From an uncultured Steroidobacter sp. (GTDB lineage Bacteria > Pseudomonadota > Gammaproteobacteria > Steroidobacterales > Steroidobacteraceae): a stretch of 37,014 nt of DNA. The DNA is taken from positions 1 to 37,014 of the forward strand of contig CAMLEO010000031.1 of assembly GCA_946478975.1 (NCBI GenBank), written 5' to 3'. Both the position numbers and the translations under genes were made by a program. Positions 7,611 through 15,774 of the stretch are shown here, piece by piece (position 1 is the stretch's first letter; every line of letters begins with the position of its first letter). Below the pieces are notes generated by a model. That model saw nothing but the letters and a program-made list of their open reading frames with translations, had not been told where the DNA came from and made no database searches.

Positions 7611-10199
7611 CTAAAACTTGGTGCCGAGGCGCAGATACCACTCGCGCGGACGGTTGTATGTCCCGAAGATCGCGCCGGCGGCGACGTTCTCGTTACCGGT
7701 GGTGAGCACACGCTTGTCGGTGAGATTCGTGCCGCCCAACGTGACCGACCAGGTCTCGTGTTGCGAGGTGTAGCCGATGCTGGCGTTGACGATGTCGCTG
7801 GCATCCCGCCGCAGCAGATAAGTGCGCTGCGCGTTGTTCCAGCTCTCCGATTGATACGTGTAATCGGCCACGAACATCAGTGACCCCGACGCCAGCGGCG
7901 CCTCCAGGCGTGGACTCACATTGATCTTCCATTCGGGCGTCTTCGGCAGCTCGGCACCGACGATCGTGCCGGCCTGCAAGGCATTCGGTCCGCTGACGAC
8001 CTGCACGCCCGGAAGCACCGATGTGTATTGCGAATCCAGGTAACCGACCGACGCATCGACGGTGAGCAGATCGGTGAGCAGCGTCGAGGTTTCCAGCTCG
8101 AAACCACGAATGCGAGCGTCGCCGGCGTTACGCAGCGTCGGCGATGTGCCTTGCTGGAAGTTGAGCTGGATACCGTCGTACTGCGTCTGGAACACGGCGG
8201 CGTTCAACTGAAAGCGCCGCATGAACTGCGATTTGAGGCCGACTTCATACGTCGACGCCTCTTCCTCATCGAACCCCTGCGCATCCGGCTGCGGATTCGT
8301 ATAACGCGTGGTCCAGCCGCCGGTCTTGTAACCTTCCGACCAGCTGGCGTAGATCATGACATCCTGCGTCGGATGCAGCTGCACGCCGACCTTGGGCGAG
8401 AAATTGCTGAAGTCCTTGTGATTCACGCCCGGGGGATAGACGCGAATCGGATTGGTCGGATCCGGATAACCCAGCCCCTGCTGGCAGGTGATGACCGGCA
8501 CCAGCGGAAACGGCGCATTCGGAGTGATGTTGCCACTGCCGTCCGTGCAGCCAAACAGGCGGTAGTTGAAACCGTTCAGGTCCATCTGGCCGCCTTCGAA
8601 TTGTTTCTTCTCCTTGGTGTAACGGCCGCCCAGCGTCACGCCCACCAGGTCGGACGCTGCCCAGTCCAGCTGCACGAACGTCGCATAGTTCTCGGTGGCG
8701 AACCAATTGGGGCCGTCGACCTGCAACAGGCCTTCATCGAACGTCACATAATCGTGCAGCGTGCCGCCTTCGTTGAAGTAATAGGCGCCGAGCACATACT
8801 TCAGGCGGTCTCCCAGCGTGGCGCCGATGAGCTGCAGCTCCTCGCTGAACTGATGCTGTTGCAGCGGGAAACTCAGTTGTCCGACGTTGAGCGGCGACCC
8901 GTCGGCGTCCATGCCCGCGACCCAGGAAACATCGCGATACGCTGTGATCGACTTGATCGTGCCAGCGTCGCCCACGTCGAGTTCGGCGGTCGCGGCCACG
9001 CCCCAATTCTTCAGATCGGAGAAGCTGTTACCCGTGGCGTACGAACGATCGATGTTGTTGGTGATGAACCGACCGTCGTAGGGCAGCAGGTCGTTGTTCG
9101 GATTGCCGTCGACATTCACCGAGCCGAAGCCCGGAAGTACCAGCTCGGGGTGATATTGAGTGCCTCGCTGTGCGCACAGACCTGTCGCACCGCGCGCCGC
9201 GATCTGAGCCGGCGTCGATGAGATACAGAAATTATACAAACCGGCAAACGTGAAGCCCGTCTGCCCGGTGGGATCGAAGGCGGTGCCGGGCAGATTCGTC
9301 GTACCGCCGAAGTTTCCCGATGCGGTCTGCAACGTCGTGATGAGGGTGTTGGGCAACCCGCTGCTGCTCGAGTCCAGGTAATCGCCGCTCAACGTCAAAC
9401 GGAACGCGCCATCATTGTCGAAGCGCAGCTTGGCGCGGGCGACGCGATCATCATCGCCGCCCTCGGTCTTCGAGTCGTCATAACCCGCCGCCGCGAAAGC
9501 GGTGTATGGCACGGAGTTCTGGGCTCGCGAATCCGGGAAAGGCACGCGCTTCACATAACCATCGCGTGACTTCACGCTGAAGCTCACAGTGGCCGCCAAG
9601 GACGGCGTGATCGGCAGGTCCACCGAGCTCCGCGCGCGCAGGTAGTCATAACTGCCGCCAGTGACATCGCCGGTGAACCTGAACTCGTGACCGGGATTGC
9701 GAGTGACGATCGAAACCGCGCCGCCAATGGTGTTGCGTCCAAACAGCGTGCCCTGCGGACCCTTGAGCACTTCGACCCGCTCCACGTCGAGCAAGTCCTG
9801 GTTCGCGCCGACGGTGCGTGCGAGGTAGACACCATCGATGTAAATGCCGACACCCGGATCGAGGTTGAAGGCGAAGTCATCGGCGCCAATGCCTCGGATG
9901 TACGCGGACAGCACCGCGGTGGACGCTGAAAATGGCGTACCTGCGTCGAGCGTGACATTCGGCACGATGTTGGCAATCTGGCTGACGCTGCCCACCGCTC
10001 GTTGTTCGAGCGCGCTGGCCGTCAGTGCCGAGATCGCAATTGGTACGTCTTGAGCGTTTTCTGCGCGCTTCTGCGCTGTAACCACAACTTCCTCGAGCCC
10101 GCGCACCTCGTCGGCGGGTTCGGAAGTATTCTCCTGAGCGATCGCTGGATGTGCCAGAACACTCAACGTGCACACGGTCAGCTTGCCAAGCTTGCGCAT
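7611..10199 (-). CDS. TonB-dependent receptor heading the alcohol/CoA-ligase cluster
   Basis: Outer-membrane receptor of 862 residues. It has a signal peptide ending near ALA/AIAQ (about residues 1-21), a TonB-box-like LEEVVVTAQKR (35-45), and a plug with RVEVLKGPQGTLFGRNTIGGAVSIVT. A 22-strand-type barrel follows, ending in LRLGTKF with the terminal aromatic residue that barrel-assembly factors recognise. The ATG at 10197-10199 follows AGGGGG by four bases. A longer start at 10241 has no ribosome-binding site. It is the first gene of the minus-strand run and is divergent from an AraC-type regulator, which suggests it imports the cluster substrate. Plug style is that of receptors in sphingomonads and Steroidobacter-like bacteria. 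It is not a recognisable siderophore receptor, and the ligand is unknown. Confidence 0.93.
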   Translation of the reverse strand: MRKLGKLTVCTLSVLAHPAIAQENTSEPADEVRGLEEVVVTAQKRAENAQDVPIAISALTASALEQRAVGSVSQIANIVPNVTLDAGTPFSASTAVLSAYIRGIGADDFAFNLDPGVGIYIDGVYLARTVGANQDLLDVERVEVLKGPQGTLFGRNTIGGAVSIVTRNPGHEFRFTGDVTGGSYDYLRARSSVDLPITPSLAATVSFSVKSRDGYVKRVPFPDSRAQNSVPYTAFAAAGYDDSKTEGGDDDRVARAKLRFDNDGAFRLTLSGDYLDSSSSGLPNTLITTLQTASGNFGGTTNLPGTAFDPTGQTGFTFAGLYNFCISSTPAQIAARGATGLCAQRGTQYHPELVLPGFGSVNVDGNPNNDLLPYDGRFITNNIDRSYATGNSFSDLKNWGVAATAELDVGDAGTIKSITAYRDVSWVAGMDADGSPLNVGQLSFPLQQHQFSEELQLIGATLGDRLKYVLGAYYFNEGGTLHDYVTFDEGLLQVDGPNWFATENYATFVQLDWAASDLVGVTLGGRYTKEKKQFEGGQMDLNGFNYRLFGCTDGSGNITPNAPFPLVPVITCQQGLGYPDPTNPIRVYPPGVNHKDFSNFSPKVGVQLHPTQDVMIYASWSEGYKTGGWTTRYTNPQPDAQGFDEEEASTYEVGLKSQFMRRFQLNAAVFQTQYDGIQLNFQQGTSPTLRNAGDARIRGFELETSTLLTDLLTVDASVGYLDSQYTSVLPGVQVVSGPNALQAGTIVGAELPKTPEWKINVSPRLEAPLASGSLMFVADYTYQSESWNNAQRTYLLRRDASDIVNASIGYTSQHETWSVTLGGTNLTDKRVLTTGNENVAAGAIFGTYNRPREWYLRLGTKF

Positions 10200-10361
10200 C
10201 GTTCCCCCTGCCAGTTTCGTCATGTGATGGGTCTGATTCATAGTCGACCCGATATATCAATCTGGAGCGGAACATACGACAGGGGGTCTTCGGCGTCGCG
10301 CACTGAGGCGCAGACCCAATTCGTACGATTGCGCAGAAAATGTCTCTTGCGCGCAAACAAG

Positions 10362-10391
10362 TTGACACGGCGTGCCGATTTGCCTTGTTAT
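10362..10391 (+). promoter_or_regulatory. Candidate promoter of the AraC-type regulator
   Basis: A perfect TTGACA (10362-10367) lies 18 bp from TGTTAT (10386-10391), 57 bp before the regulator start. Just upstream, TTGCGCGCAA (10347-10356) is a 10-bp palindrome. The remaining 248-bp divergent region (10200-10447) contains no gene. I see no convincing promoter for the receptor in it, which would fit activation by the regulator. Confidence 0.45.
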
Positions 10392-10447
10392 CGCGGCACG
10401 GGACGCAACGCCCACGAAGGCGCGCCCGCTACTTAGGGGGCCTCCGT

Positions 10448-11380
10448 ATGGATAAAGTGCAGTTCTTCTCTACGGAAGATGTGACGCCGGAGCAACGGCT
10501 GGATTACTGGAACGAAGTGGTTGCCGGCACCTTTCTGGGCTGCTCGGTCGACATTCGCGACGAGGAAACATTCGCCGCACAGTTCTGGCGCTGCCGGCTC
10601 GGCGACGTCGGCATCGTCCGGGCGCGTGCCAGCTGCTCCAAAGTCTCCCGCTGGAAAGGCTGCCTGCCCGACAGCTCGGTGATGGATCGAGTCACGCTGC
10701 ACGTGTTGAACGTCGGCCATCTCGAAGCGACTCAAGGCAACGCCGCCGCGTCGCTCGCGCCCGGCGATCTCGCACTCTGTAACGCTGCCGATTTTTATAC
10801 GCTGGATATTTCCGATCGCAACGATGCGTTGATGGTGGATGTGCCGCTGCATCGGTTCACCGAGCCTTCGTTGATTCGTGAGCTGCAGGGCCGGCGCCTG
10901 TCCGGCAATCATCCGAGCGTGGCGTTGTTGCGTCGGTTCCTGGTTTCGATTTGGGACGAATACGGACGCACCGGCGCATTGCCCTCCGATGTTCCCAAAC
11001 TGAATCGCGTGATCGTCGACCTGGTCGGCATGGCGCTGACGCGCGAAGCGGTGGTGCAACCTTCGGCGGCCCAGTCCGAGCGCGACCGCATTCTCGCGTT
11101 CGTCGAACGGCACTTGACCGATTGTGAGTTGAATACAGCGGCGATCGCGACGGCGACCGGCCATCCGATCCGCACGGTGCAGGATATTTTCTCGCGCATG
11201 GGCACGACGCCGACCGAGCACATCGTGCGTCTTCGTCTGGAACGTGCACGCACGCTGCTGAAAGACAATCCTTCGCTCTCGATCACCGATATCGCGCTGC
11301 AAGTGGGCTTCAACAGCTCCAACTATTTCAGCCGTGTGTTCCGTCAACGTTTCGGACAGAATCCGCGCTCCATGCGCTGA
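10448..11380 (+). CDS. AraC-family transcriptional regulator
   Basis: DNA-binding regulator of 310 residues. The N-terminal 190 residues (beginning FFSTEDVTPEQRLDYWNEVV) look like the AraC-binding-like domain of FeaR/XylS-type activators. The C-terminal 100 residues carry the double helix-turn-helix with ITDIALQVGFNSSNYFSRVFRQRFG, the standard second-helix signature. The ATG at 10448 follows AGGGGG by seven bases. The in-frame start at 10340 is rejected for lack of a ribosome-binding site. It is transcribed away from the receptor/dehydrogenase/ligase genes and ends 14 bases before an esterase gene. It is the obvious candidate activator of both directions. FeaR relatives respond to aromatic amines or acids, but the effector here is unknown. 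Confidence 0.9.
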   Translation: MDKVQFFSTEDVTPEQRLDYWNEVVAGTFLGCSVDIRDEETFAAQFWRCRLGDVGIVRARASCSKVSRWKGCLPDSSVMDRVTLHVLNVGHLEATQGNAAASLAPGDLALCNAADFYTLDISDRNDALMVDVPLHRFTEPSLIRELQGRRLSGNHPSVALLRRFLVSIWDEYGRTGALPSDVPKLNRVIVDLVGMALTREAVVQPSAAQSERDRILAFVERHLTDCELNTAAIATATGHPIRTVQDIFSRMGTTPTEHIVRLRLERARTLLKDNPSLSITDIALQVGFNSSNYFSRVFRQRFGQNPRSMR

Positions 11381-11394
11381 TCAGGGATGCCGCC

Positions 11395-12321
11395 ATGAGC
11401 TCTCTCGAATCCTTGCATCCTGAACTGGTGGGCCTGGTCGAAGCGCTGCAAGCTGCGCCGCCGATCACGCTCCTGCCGCCGACAGTGCTGCGTCAGTTGA
11501 TCCGCGAGCAATGGTTCGACGCCAATGCGCCGATGGAGATCGAAACTCGCAACATTGCCATTCCCGCCGACGGGCGCACGATTCCGGCTCGCTTGTATAT
11601 TCCAGGCGACGCGACCGCGATCTCTCCAGGCGTGATCTTCTTCCACGGCGGCGGCTTCGTGTTTGGAGATCTCGACAGCCACGACGGCGCCTGTCGTCGC
11701 CTGTGTCGCTGGTCGGGCGTGCGCATCCTCGCGGTCGATTATCGACTCGCGCCGGAACATCGCATGCCGGCGGCGCATGACGATGCGGAGGCCGCTGTGC
11801 GCTGGACGTTCAGCCACGCCGCGCAGTTGGGTTTCGATCGAGAACACATCGGCCTGTGCGGCGATTCGGCGGGCGGGTTGCTTGCAGCGTCCACGTCGTT
11901 CGTGCTGCGCTCGGATCCGATCTGTCGCATCAAGTCACAAACGCTGATCTACCCGGTGCTGATGATGAGCGGCAGCACGCCCTCGCGGCAGAAGTTTGCC
12001 GCCGGCCCCATCCTCGACGCGAAGCTGATCGACTACTTTGGCGCGTCCTATCTAGGCTCAGGCAACAGCGACGACGTGCGCCTCAACTTGCTCAGTGCGG
12101 ACCTCACTGGCATGCCGCCGACGACGCTCGTGATTGCGGGGTTGGATCCGCTGCAGGATGAAGCTCGATCATTCGCTCGCGAGCTGAGCAAACATGGCGT
12201 GCCCACCTCCGTGACGGAGCTTGCGAACCTCCCGCACGGATTTATCACGCTCTCTCACGTGTCGCCCGCGGTGGGCGACGTCGTCGCCCGGATCGGCACT
12301 AGCTTGGGCGCGACGTTATAA
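11395..12321 (+). CDS. HSL-family (type IV) esterase/lipase-like hydrolase
   Basis: Alpha/beta-hydrolase of 308 residues in the hormone-sensitive-lipase group. It shows the oxyanion motif FHGGGFVFGD (His84-Gly87), then DYRLAPEH (115-122), nucleophile elbow GDSAGG (Ser158), acid Asp251 in AGLDPLQDE and His281 in LPHGF. No signal peptide is visible, so it should act in the cytoplasm on a carboxylic ester. It starts 14 bases after the AraC regulator stop and is probably in its transcript. This suggests it cleaves an ester taken up by the receptor, feeding the alcohol or acid to the divergent enzymes. Its last six bases overlap the tail of the convergent MTHFR-like gene. Confidence 0.9.
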   Translation: MSSLESLHPELVGLVEALQAAPPITLLPPTVLRQLIREQWFDANAPMEIETRNIAIPADGRTIPARLYIPGDATAISPGVIFFHGGGFVFGDLDSHDGACRRLCRWSGVRILAVDYRLAPEHRMPAAHDDAEAAVRWTFSHAAQLGFDREHIGLCGDSAGGLLAASTSFVLRSDPICRIKSQTLIYPVLMMSGSTPSRQKFAAGPILDAKLIDYFGASYLGSGNSDDVRLNLLSADLTGMPPTTLVIAGLDPLQDEARSFARELSKHGVPTSVTELANLPHGFITLSHVSPAVGDVVARIGTSLGATL

Positions 12322-13212
12322 CTTCAATTGACCTTCGGCGACTCGCTGCAACCATTCGCAGGTACGCAGGAAGCCGCCGAAGCAGAAGAAGTGCACGCCG
12401 TCGAACAGCCCGGGGTTGGCGACGCGCGCGCCGGCCAGGTCCCGCATCACATGGTCGGGGCCGTGCTCGCCGATCAACTTCATCATTGAAGTCGGACGGG
12501 CGCCGAGGGCACGTATGGATGGCCCGACGCCGCAACGAACAGCGTATCTGAACAACGTCGCGATGCTCGCGGGGCCGGACAATCCGCCGACCAGGCGCAC
12601 GCCCGCCACTTCCGATCGCAACTGACTCGCCCATTCCAGAAACGGCGGCGCTTCGAAAAAGAACTGCGTGAGCAGGGTTGTTTCCAAGCCCAGCGAGATC
12701 GCCAGCTGCGCCTTCTCGCGCTCGGCGCGACGAATCTCAGCCAGCGGCACTTTGGGATGACCTTCCGGATGACCGGCGAGCGAGACGCGCTTCAGACCGT
12801 GCTCGCCCAGTTTTCCGGTGCGCAAAACTTCGGCAACGGTGGCATACGGCCCGATGGGATGGGGATAGTCGCCCGCGATCAACAGCACTTCATGGACGCC
12901 GGCGCCATGCACGGCGTCCGCAAGGAAGTTGTCGAGCGTGCGTGCGTCGTCCAGCAATCGCACCGGGATGTGCGGGATCGGATCGAATCCCGACTTGCTC
13001 ACGGCGCGGCACGCGTCGAGCGTTTGGGCCCAGGTCTGTTTCGGCAGGTGACTGACGTAGACCTTCTTGCCCGACGGCAGCAGGGCCCTGCTCGCTTCGA
13101 GCTCGCGCACGTCCTGCACGTTCATCTCGATGGAACATTCGCGCGCCAGCTGCGTGATGACTTCTTGATCGGGCGGCGAAGCCGTCATTCTTTCCACCTG
13201 CTGTTGCGTCAT
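12316..13212 (-). CDS. Methylenetetrahydrofolate reductase homologue (MetF family)
   Basis: TIM-barrel flavoprotein family, 298 residues, about the length of E. coli MetF. Functional residues align with MetF: Glu29 in SIEMN (general acid Glu28 of MetF), Asp115 in LIAGDYP (Asp120) and Gln183 in TQFFFE (Gln183). HPEGHP replaces the usual YPEVHP. The sequence is divergent around the N-terminus (SIEMNVQDV instead of SFEFFPP), so this may be a catabolic paralogue rather than the methionine-biosynthesis enzyme. It would interconvert methyl- or methylene-tetrahydrofolate. GAGG lies eight bases before the ATG. It starts 16 bases after the purU stop, forming a folate C1 pair. Such pairs accompany THF-dependent O- or N-demethylation. 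Confidence 0.82.
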   Translation of the reverse strand: MTQQQVERMTASPPDQEVITQLARECSIEMNVQDVRELEASRALLPSGKKVYVSHLPKQTWAQTLDACRAVSKSGFDPIPHIPVRLLDDARTLDNFLADAVHGAGVHEVLLIAGDYPHPIGPYATVAEVLRTGKLGEHGLKRVSLAGHPEGHPKVPLAEIRRAEREKAQLAISLGLETTLLTQFFFEAPPFLEWASQLRSEVAGVRLVGGLSGPASIATLFRYAVRCGVGPSIRALGARPTSMMKLIGEHGPDHVMRDLAGARVANPGLFDGVHFFCFGGFLRTCEWLQRVAEGQLKL

Positions 13213-13228
13213 CAGTGTGGCCTCGGCG

Positions 13229-14104
13229 TCAGCGAAATATAACAGTGCGATTGCCGTTCAACAGGATCCTGTGCTCGACATGCCACTTCACCGCACGCGC
13301 CAGCACCGCACACTCGACATCGCGGCCCACGGCCGCACAATCGTCGACGCTCATCGCGTGATCCACCCGCGCCACGTCCTGCTCGATGATCGGGCCTTCG
13401 TCGAGATCCTGCGTCACGTAATGTGCCGTGGCTCCGATGAGCTTGACGCCGCGTTCGTGCGCTTGCTGATACGGCCGCGCGCCCTGGAAGCTCGGCAGGA
13501 ACGAGTGATGGATGTTGATCGCCCGCCCCGCCAGCCGCTCGCACAGCTGCGGCGAGAGGATCTGCATGTAGCGCGCGAGCACGACCAGATCGCACTGGGC
13601 GTCGTTGCAGATCTCCAGCAGCTGCTGCTCCTGCCGCTGCTTGTTATCAGCGGTCACCGGCAGGTAATGAAACGGAATGTCATTGGCGGCGGCGAGCCGA
13701 TAGAAGTCACGATGGTTGGAGACGATTGCGGGAATTTCAACCGGCAGCGCGCCGATCCGGTAGCGATACAACAGATCGTTGAGGCAATGGCCGAACTTGG
13801 AGACCATCAGCACGACCCGCTGTTTCACGGCCAGGTCGTAGATCGCCCACTGCATGCCGAACTTCTCGCCGGTCGGCGTGAACGCCTCCTGCAAGGCGCC
13901 GAGGCTGGTCGGGCGGGCGCTGTCGAAGCTCACCCGCATGAAAAAGCGCTGCGCCTGGTCGCCGAACTGCGCGCTCTCGACGATGTTGCATTGATGTTCG
14001 AGCAGGAAGCTGCCGACCGAGGCGACGATGCCCATGCGGTCCGGACAGGAAAGCCTGAGAATGAAGCGCTGCATGCGGACTCGACTGCCGAGGTGATCCC
14101 CCAC
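13229..14104 (-). CDS. purU: Formyltetrahydrofolate deformylase PurU
   Basis: Hydrolyses 10-formyl-THF to formate and THF, regenerating free folate. The protein has 291 residues from the GTG at 14102-14104. An N-terminal ACT domain (about 13-85, starting FILRLSCPDRMGIVASVG) is followed by a formyltransferase-type catalytic domain with INIHHSFLPSF (Asn197, His199) and GATAHYVTQDLDEGPI (Asp233), the conserved Asn-His-Asp set. GTG is preceded by GGAGG at ten bases. ATG at 14074 also fits the family N-terminus but lacks a Shine-Dalgarno. Together with the adjacent MetF-like gene and a divergent LysR regulator, it looks like an inducible C1-disposal unit for demethylation-derived carbon. Confidence 0.93.
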   Translation of the reverse strand: MGDHLGSRVRMQRFILRLSCPDRMGIVASVGSFLLEHQCNIVESAQFGDQAQRFFMRVSFDSARPTSLGALQEAFTPTGEKFGMQWAIYDLAVKQRVVLMVSKFGHCLNDLLYRYRIGALPVEIPAIVSNHRDFYRLAAANDIPFHYLPVTADNKQRQEQQLLEICNDAQCDLVVLARYMQILSPQLCERLAGRAINIHHSFLPSFQGARPYQQAHERGVKLIGATAHYVTQDLDEGPIIEQDVARVDHAMSVDDCAAVGRDVECAVLARAVKWHVEHRILLNGNRTVIFR

Positions 14105-14160
14105 GGCAACCTATCCTCCGCGCCTGTATCACAGCAGGCAATCGCATATGGTGTATTGTC

Positions 14161-14181
14161 TGTATTCGTTAAACGGATACA
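14161..14181. promoter_or_regulatory. Near-perfect 21-bp palindromic operator between purU and lysR
   Basis: The arms TGTAT..CGTT and AACG..ATACA are inverted around a single central base, with only one mismatched pair. The palindrome ends four bases before the LysR-type start codon and occupies the position where a ribosome-binding site would be. A half-repeat TGTATT also occurs at 14152-14157. A site here could control both divergent genes and make the regulator autoregulated. Protein binding is inferred. Confidence 0.65.
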
Positions 14182-14184
14182 GCC

Positions 14185-15105
14185 ATGGGTGAACTCGACC
14201 TCAACCTGCTTTATGTGCTGGTGGCGCTGGACGATCGTCGCAGCGTCAGCGGGGCGGCTTTACAGTTGCAGCGGAGCCAGCCTGCCGTCAGCGCCGCGCT
14301 GAGCAAGCTGCGTGCGTTCTTCGACGATCCTTTGTTCGTGCGCACCGGCAACGTGATGCAGCCGACGCCTCGGGGCAGCGCCGTCGTCGAGTCCGCACGC
14401 TCGGTGCTCGGGCGCATTGGCACGGACATCGTGGCTGCTCCCGCGTTCGATCCCGCAACCTCGGCGCGATCCATCACGCTGGCGCTGTCGGACGTCGGCG
14501 AGATCGTGTTCCTGCCGACGTTGCTGAAACATTTGCGTCAGCTCGCGCCGCTGGCTTCCGTGAATGCGGTGAGCCTGCCGGCGGCTGAAGTCGCGAACGG
14601 CCTGGAGGCCGGCACCGTCGACCTGGCGATGGGGTACTTCCCCGATCTGAAAAAGAACAATTTCTTTCAGCAGGTGCTGTTCACCGATGGCTTCATCAGC
14701 CTGCTGCGGGCGGATCATCCGGTGTCCGCCCGGAAGCTGTCGTTGAAACAGTTTCTGCAGCTCGAACATGCCGTGGTTCGTGCGGAGAGCCGTACCGAGG
14801 AAGTGATCGAGCGCTATCTCGCACGCAAACGCATCCAACGCCGCGTGGTTCTGACGACCCCGCACTTCTCCAGCGCACCGATGATCGTCGCCCAATCCGA
14901 TCTCATCGTCACCGTGCCGGAGCCGTTGGGCCGCTACTTCTCCAACGCCTCTTCGCAAGTGCGCGTCGTCGCCCTGCCCTTCGAATCGCCGCGCATCGAC
15001 TTGAAACAATTCTGGCATCGCAAGTTTCATCACGACCCGCGCAACCGCTGGCTGCGCACGCTCACGTGCAAGCTGTTTCAGACACCGCGAGGGCAGAGTC
15101 AATGA
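14185..15105 (+). CDS. LysR-family transcriptional regulator
   Basis: Regulator of 306 residues. Residues 1-62 are the winged helix-turn-helix (DLNLLYVLVALDDRRSVSGAALQLQRSQPAVSAALSKLR is the diagnostic stretch, with the recognition helix around SQPAVS). Residues 90-295 form the periplasmic-binding-like effector domain. The style is that of the NodD/PcpR/NahR-like group whose N-terminus begins DLNLL, often linked to aromatic catabolism. It is divergent from the purU-metF-like pair across an 80-bp gap holding the palindrome. No clear Shine-Dalgarno precedes the ATG. Its stop overlaps the start of the following membrane-protein gene by four bases. Confidence 0.92.
   Translation: MGELDLNLLYVLVALDDRRSVSGAALQLQRSQPAVSAALSKLRAFFDDPLFVRTGNVMQPTPRGSAVVESARSVLGRIGTDIVAAPAFDPATSARSITLALSDVGEIVFLPTLLKHLRQLAPLASVNAVSLPAAEVANGLEAGTVDLAMGYFPDLKKNNFFQQVLFTDGFISLLRADHPVSARKLSLKQFLQLEHAVVRAESRTEEVIERYLARKRIQRRVVLTTPHFSSAPMIVAQSDLIVTVPEPLGRYFSNASSQVRVVALPFESPRIDLKQFWHRKFHHDPRNRWLRTLTCKLFQTPRGQSQ
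15062..15105 (+). repeat. LysR 3'-end repeat, parent copy
   Basis: The last 44 bases of the LysR gene recur in degenerate form at 15775-15816. The first 21 bases (15062-15082) are identical to 15775-15795. The trailing part keeps GGGC..AGTCAAT.A. Confidence 0.75.
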
Positions 15106-15770
15106 TTTCCCGTCGTCAACTCGTCGAGCGCGTTCGTCGCGAGCTCGAACAACGAAGCTATCCGCGCCTGCAGATGTTGTTGCTGGTCGCGCTCACGGGC
15201 GGCGCCGGGTTTCTGGCCTCGGTCGCGTTGCTGCATTCGGGCTGGGAAACACTCAGCTGGCGCTATGGATTGTCGGTCGTCATCGCCTACGTCGTTTTTC
15301 TGCTGTTGTTGTGGCTGTGGCTGCGAACCGATGCGGCGGACTATGACGACCGGGATGGAACCTGGATGAACGTTACCGATGCTCTCAGTCCGCAAGCCGA
15401 TTCCGAACCGCTGGTCGAGCTCCCTGAACTGCCCGACCTGCCGGACGTCGCCGATGGAGATGAGTTCGCCATCCCGCTCGGGGTGCTGCTGTTCGTGATC
15501 ACCGTGGTGGTGACCGTGCTGGCGGCGTCTGTATCAGTTGTTTATTCCGCGCCGGTGCTGTTTGCCGAACTGCTCGTCGACGGCGTGCTGGCCGCCACTT
15601 TGTATCGACGCCTGCGCCACCTCGAACCGCGTCACTGGCTGCAATCCGCCGTGCGCCGGACGATTGTTCCGTTCGCGATCACTGCCCTGCTGATGATGGC
15701 CGCCGGCTGGGGATTGTCGACTCATGCTCCGACAGCTCGCACGTTGGGTGAGGTGCTTGCCTCGCACTAG
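15102..15770 (+). CDS. Membrane protein of unknown function
   Basis: Protein of 222 residues that I do not recognise. It has a short basic N-terminus (MISRRQLVERVRRELEQRSYPR) and then two hydrophobic segments (about 25-47 and 55-80, the second LSVVIAYVVFLLLLWLWL). An acidic, Pro-rich soluble stretch follows (LVELPELPDLPDVADGDEF, about 105-130). Two to three more hydrophobic segments end with a helix near 190-212. It is therefore an inner-membrane protein with four or five helices and a charged loop. The ATG overlaps the LysR stop (ATGA), so it is translationally coupled. The gene is bracketed by two copies of the LysR 3' end, which suggests it arrived as an insertion or duplication. Confidence 0.75.
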   Translation: MISRRQLVERVRRELEQRSYPRLQMLLLVALTGGAGFLASVALLHSGWETLSWRYGLSVVIAYVVFLLLLWLWLRTDAADYDDRDGTWMNVTDALSPQADSEPLVELPELPDLPDVADGDEFAIPLGVLLFVITVVVTVLAASVSVVYSAPVLFAELLVDGVLAATLYRRLRHLEPRHWLQSAVRRTIVPFAITALLMMAAGWGLSTHAPTARTLGEVLASH

Positions 15771-15774
15771 CAGT

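Noticed and set aside
10228..10318. Inverted TGGGTCTG (10228-10235) and CAGACCCA (10311-10318) in the divergent AraC/receptor region.
   Set aside because: Only 8 bp each and 75 bp apart. They could be regulator half-sites but are too short to call without other support.
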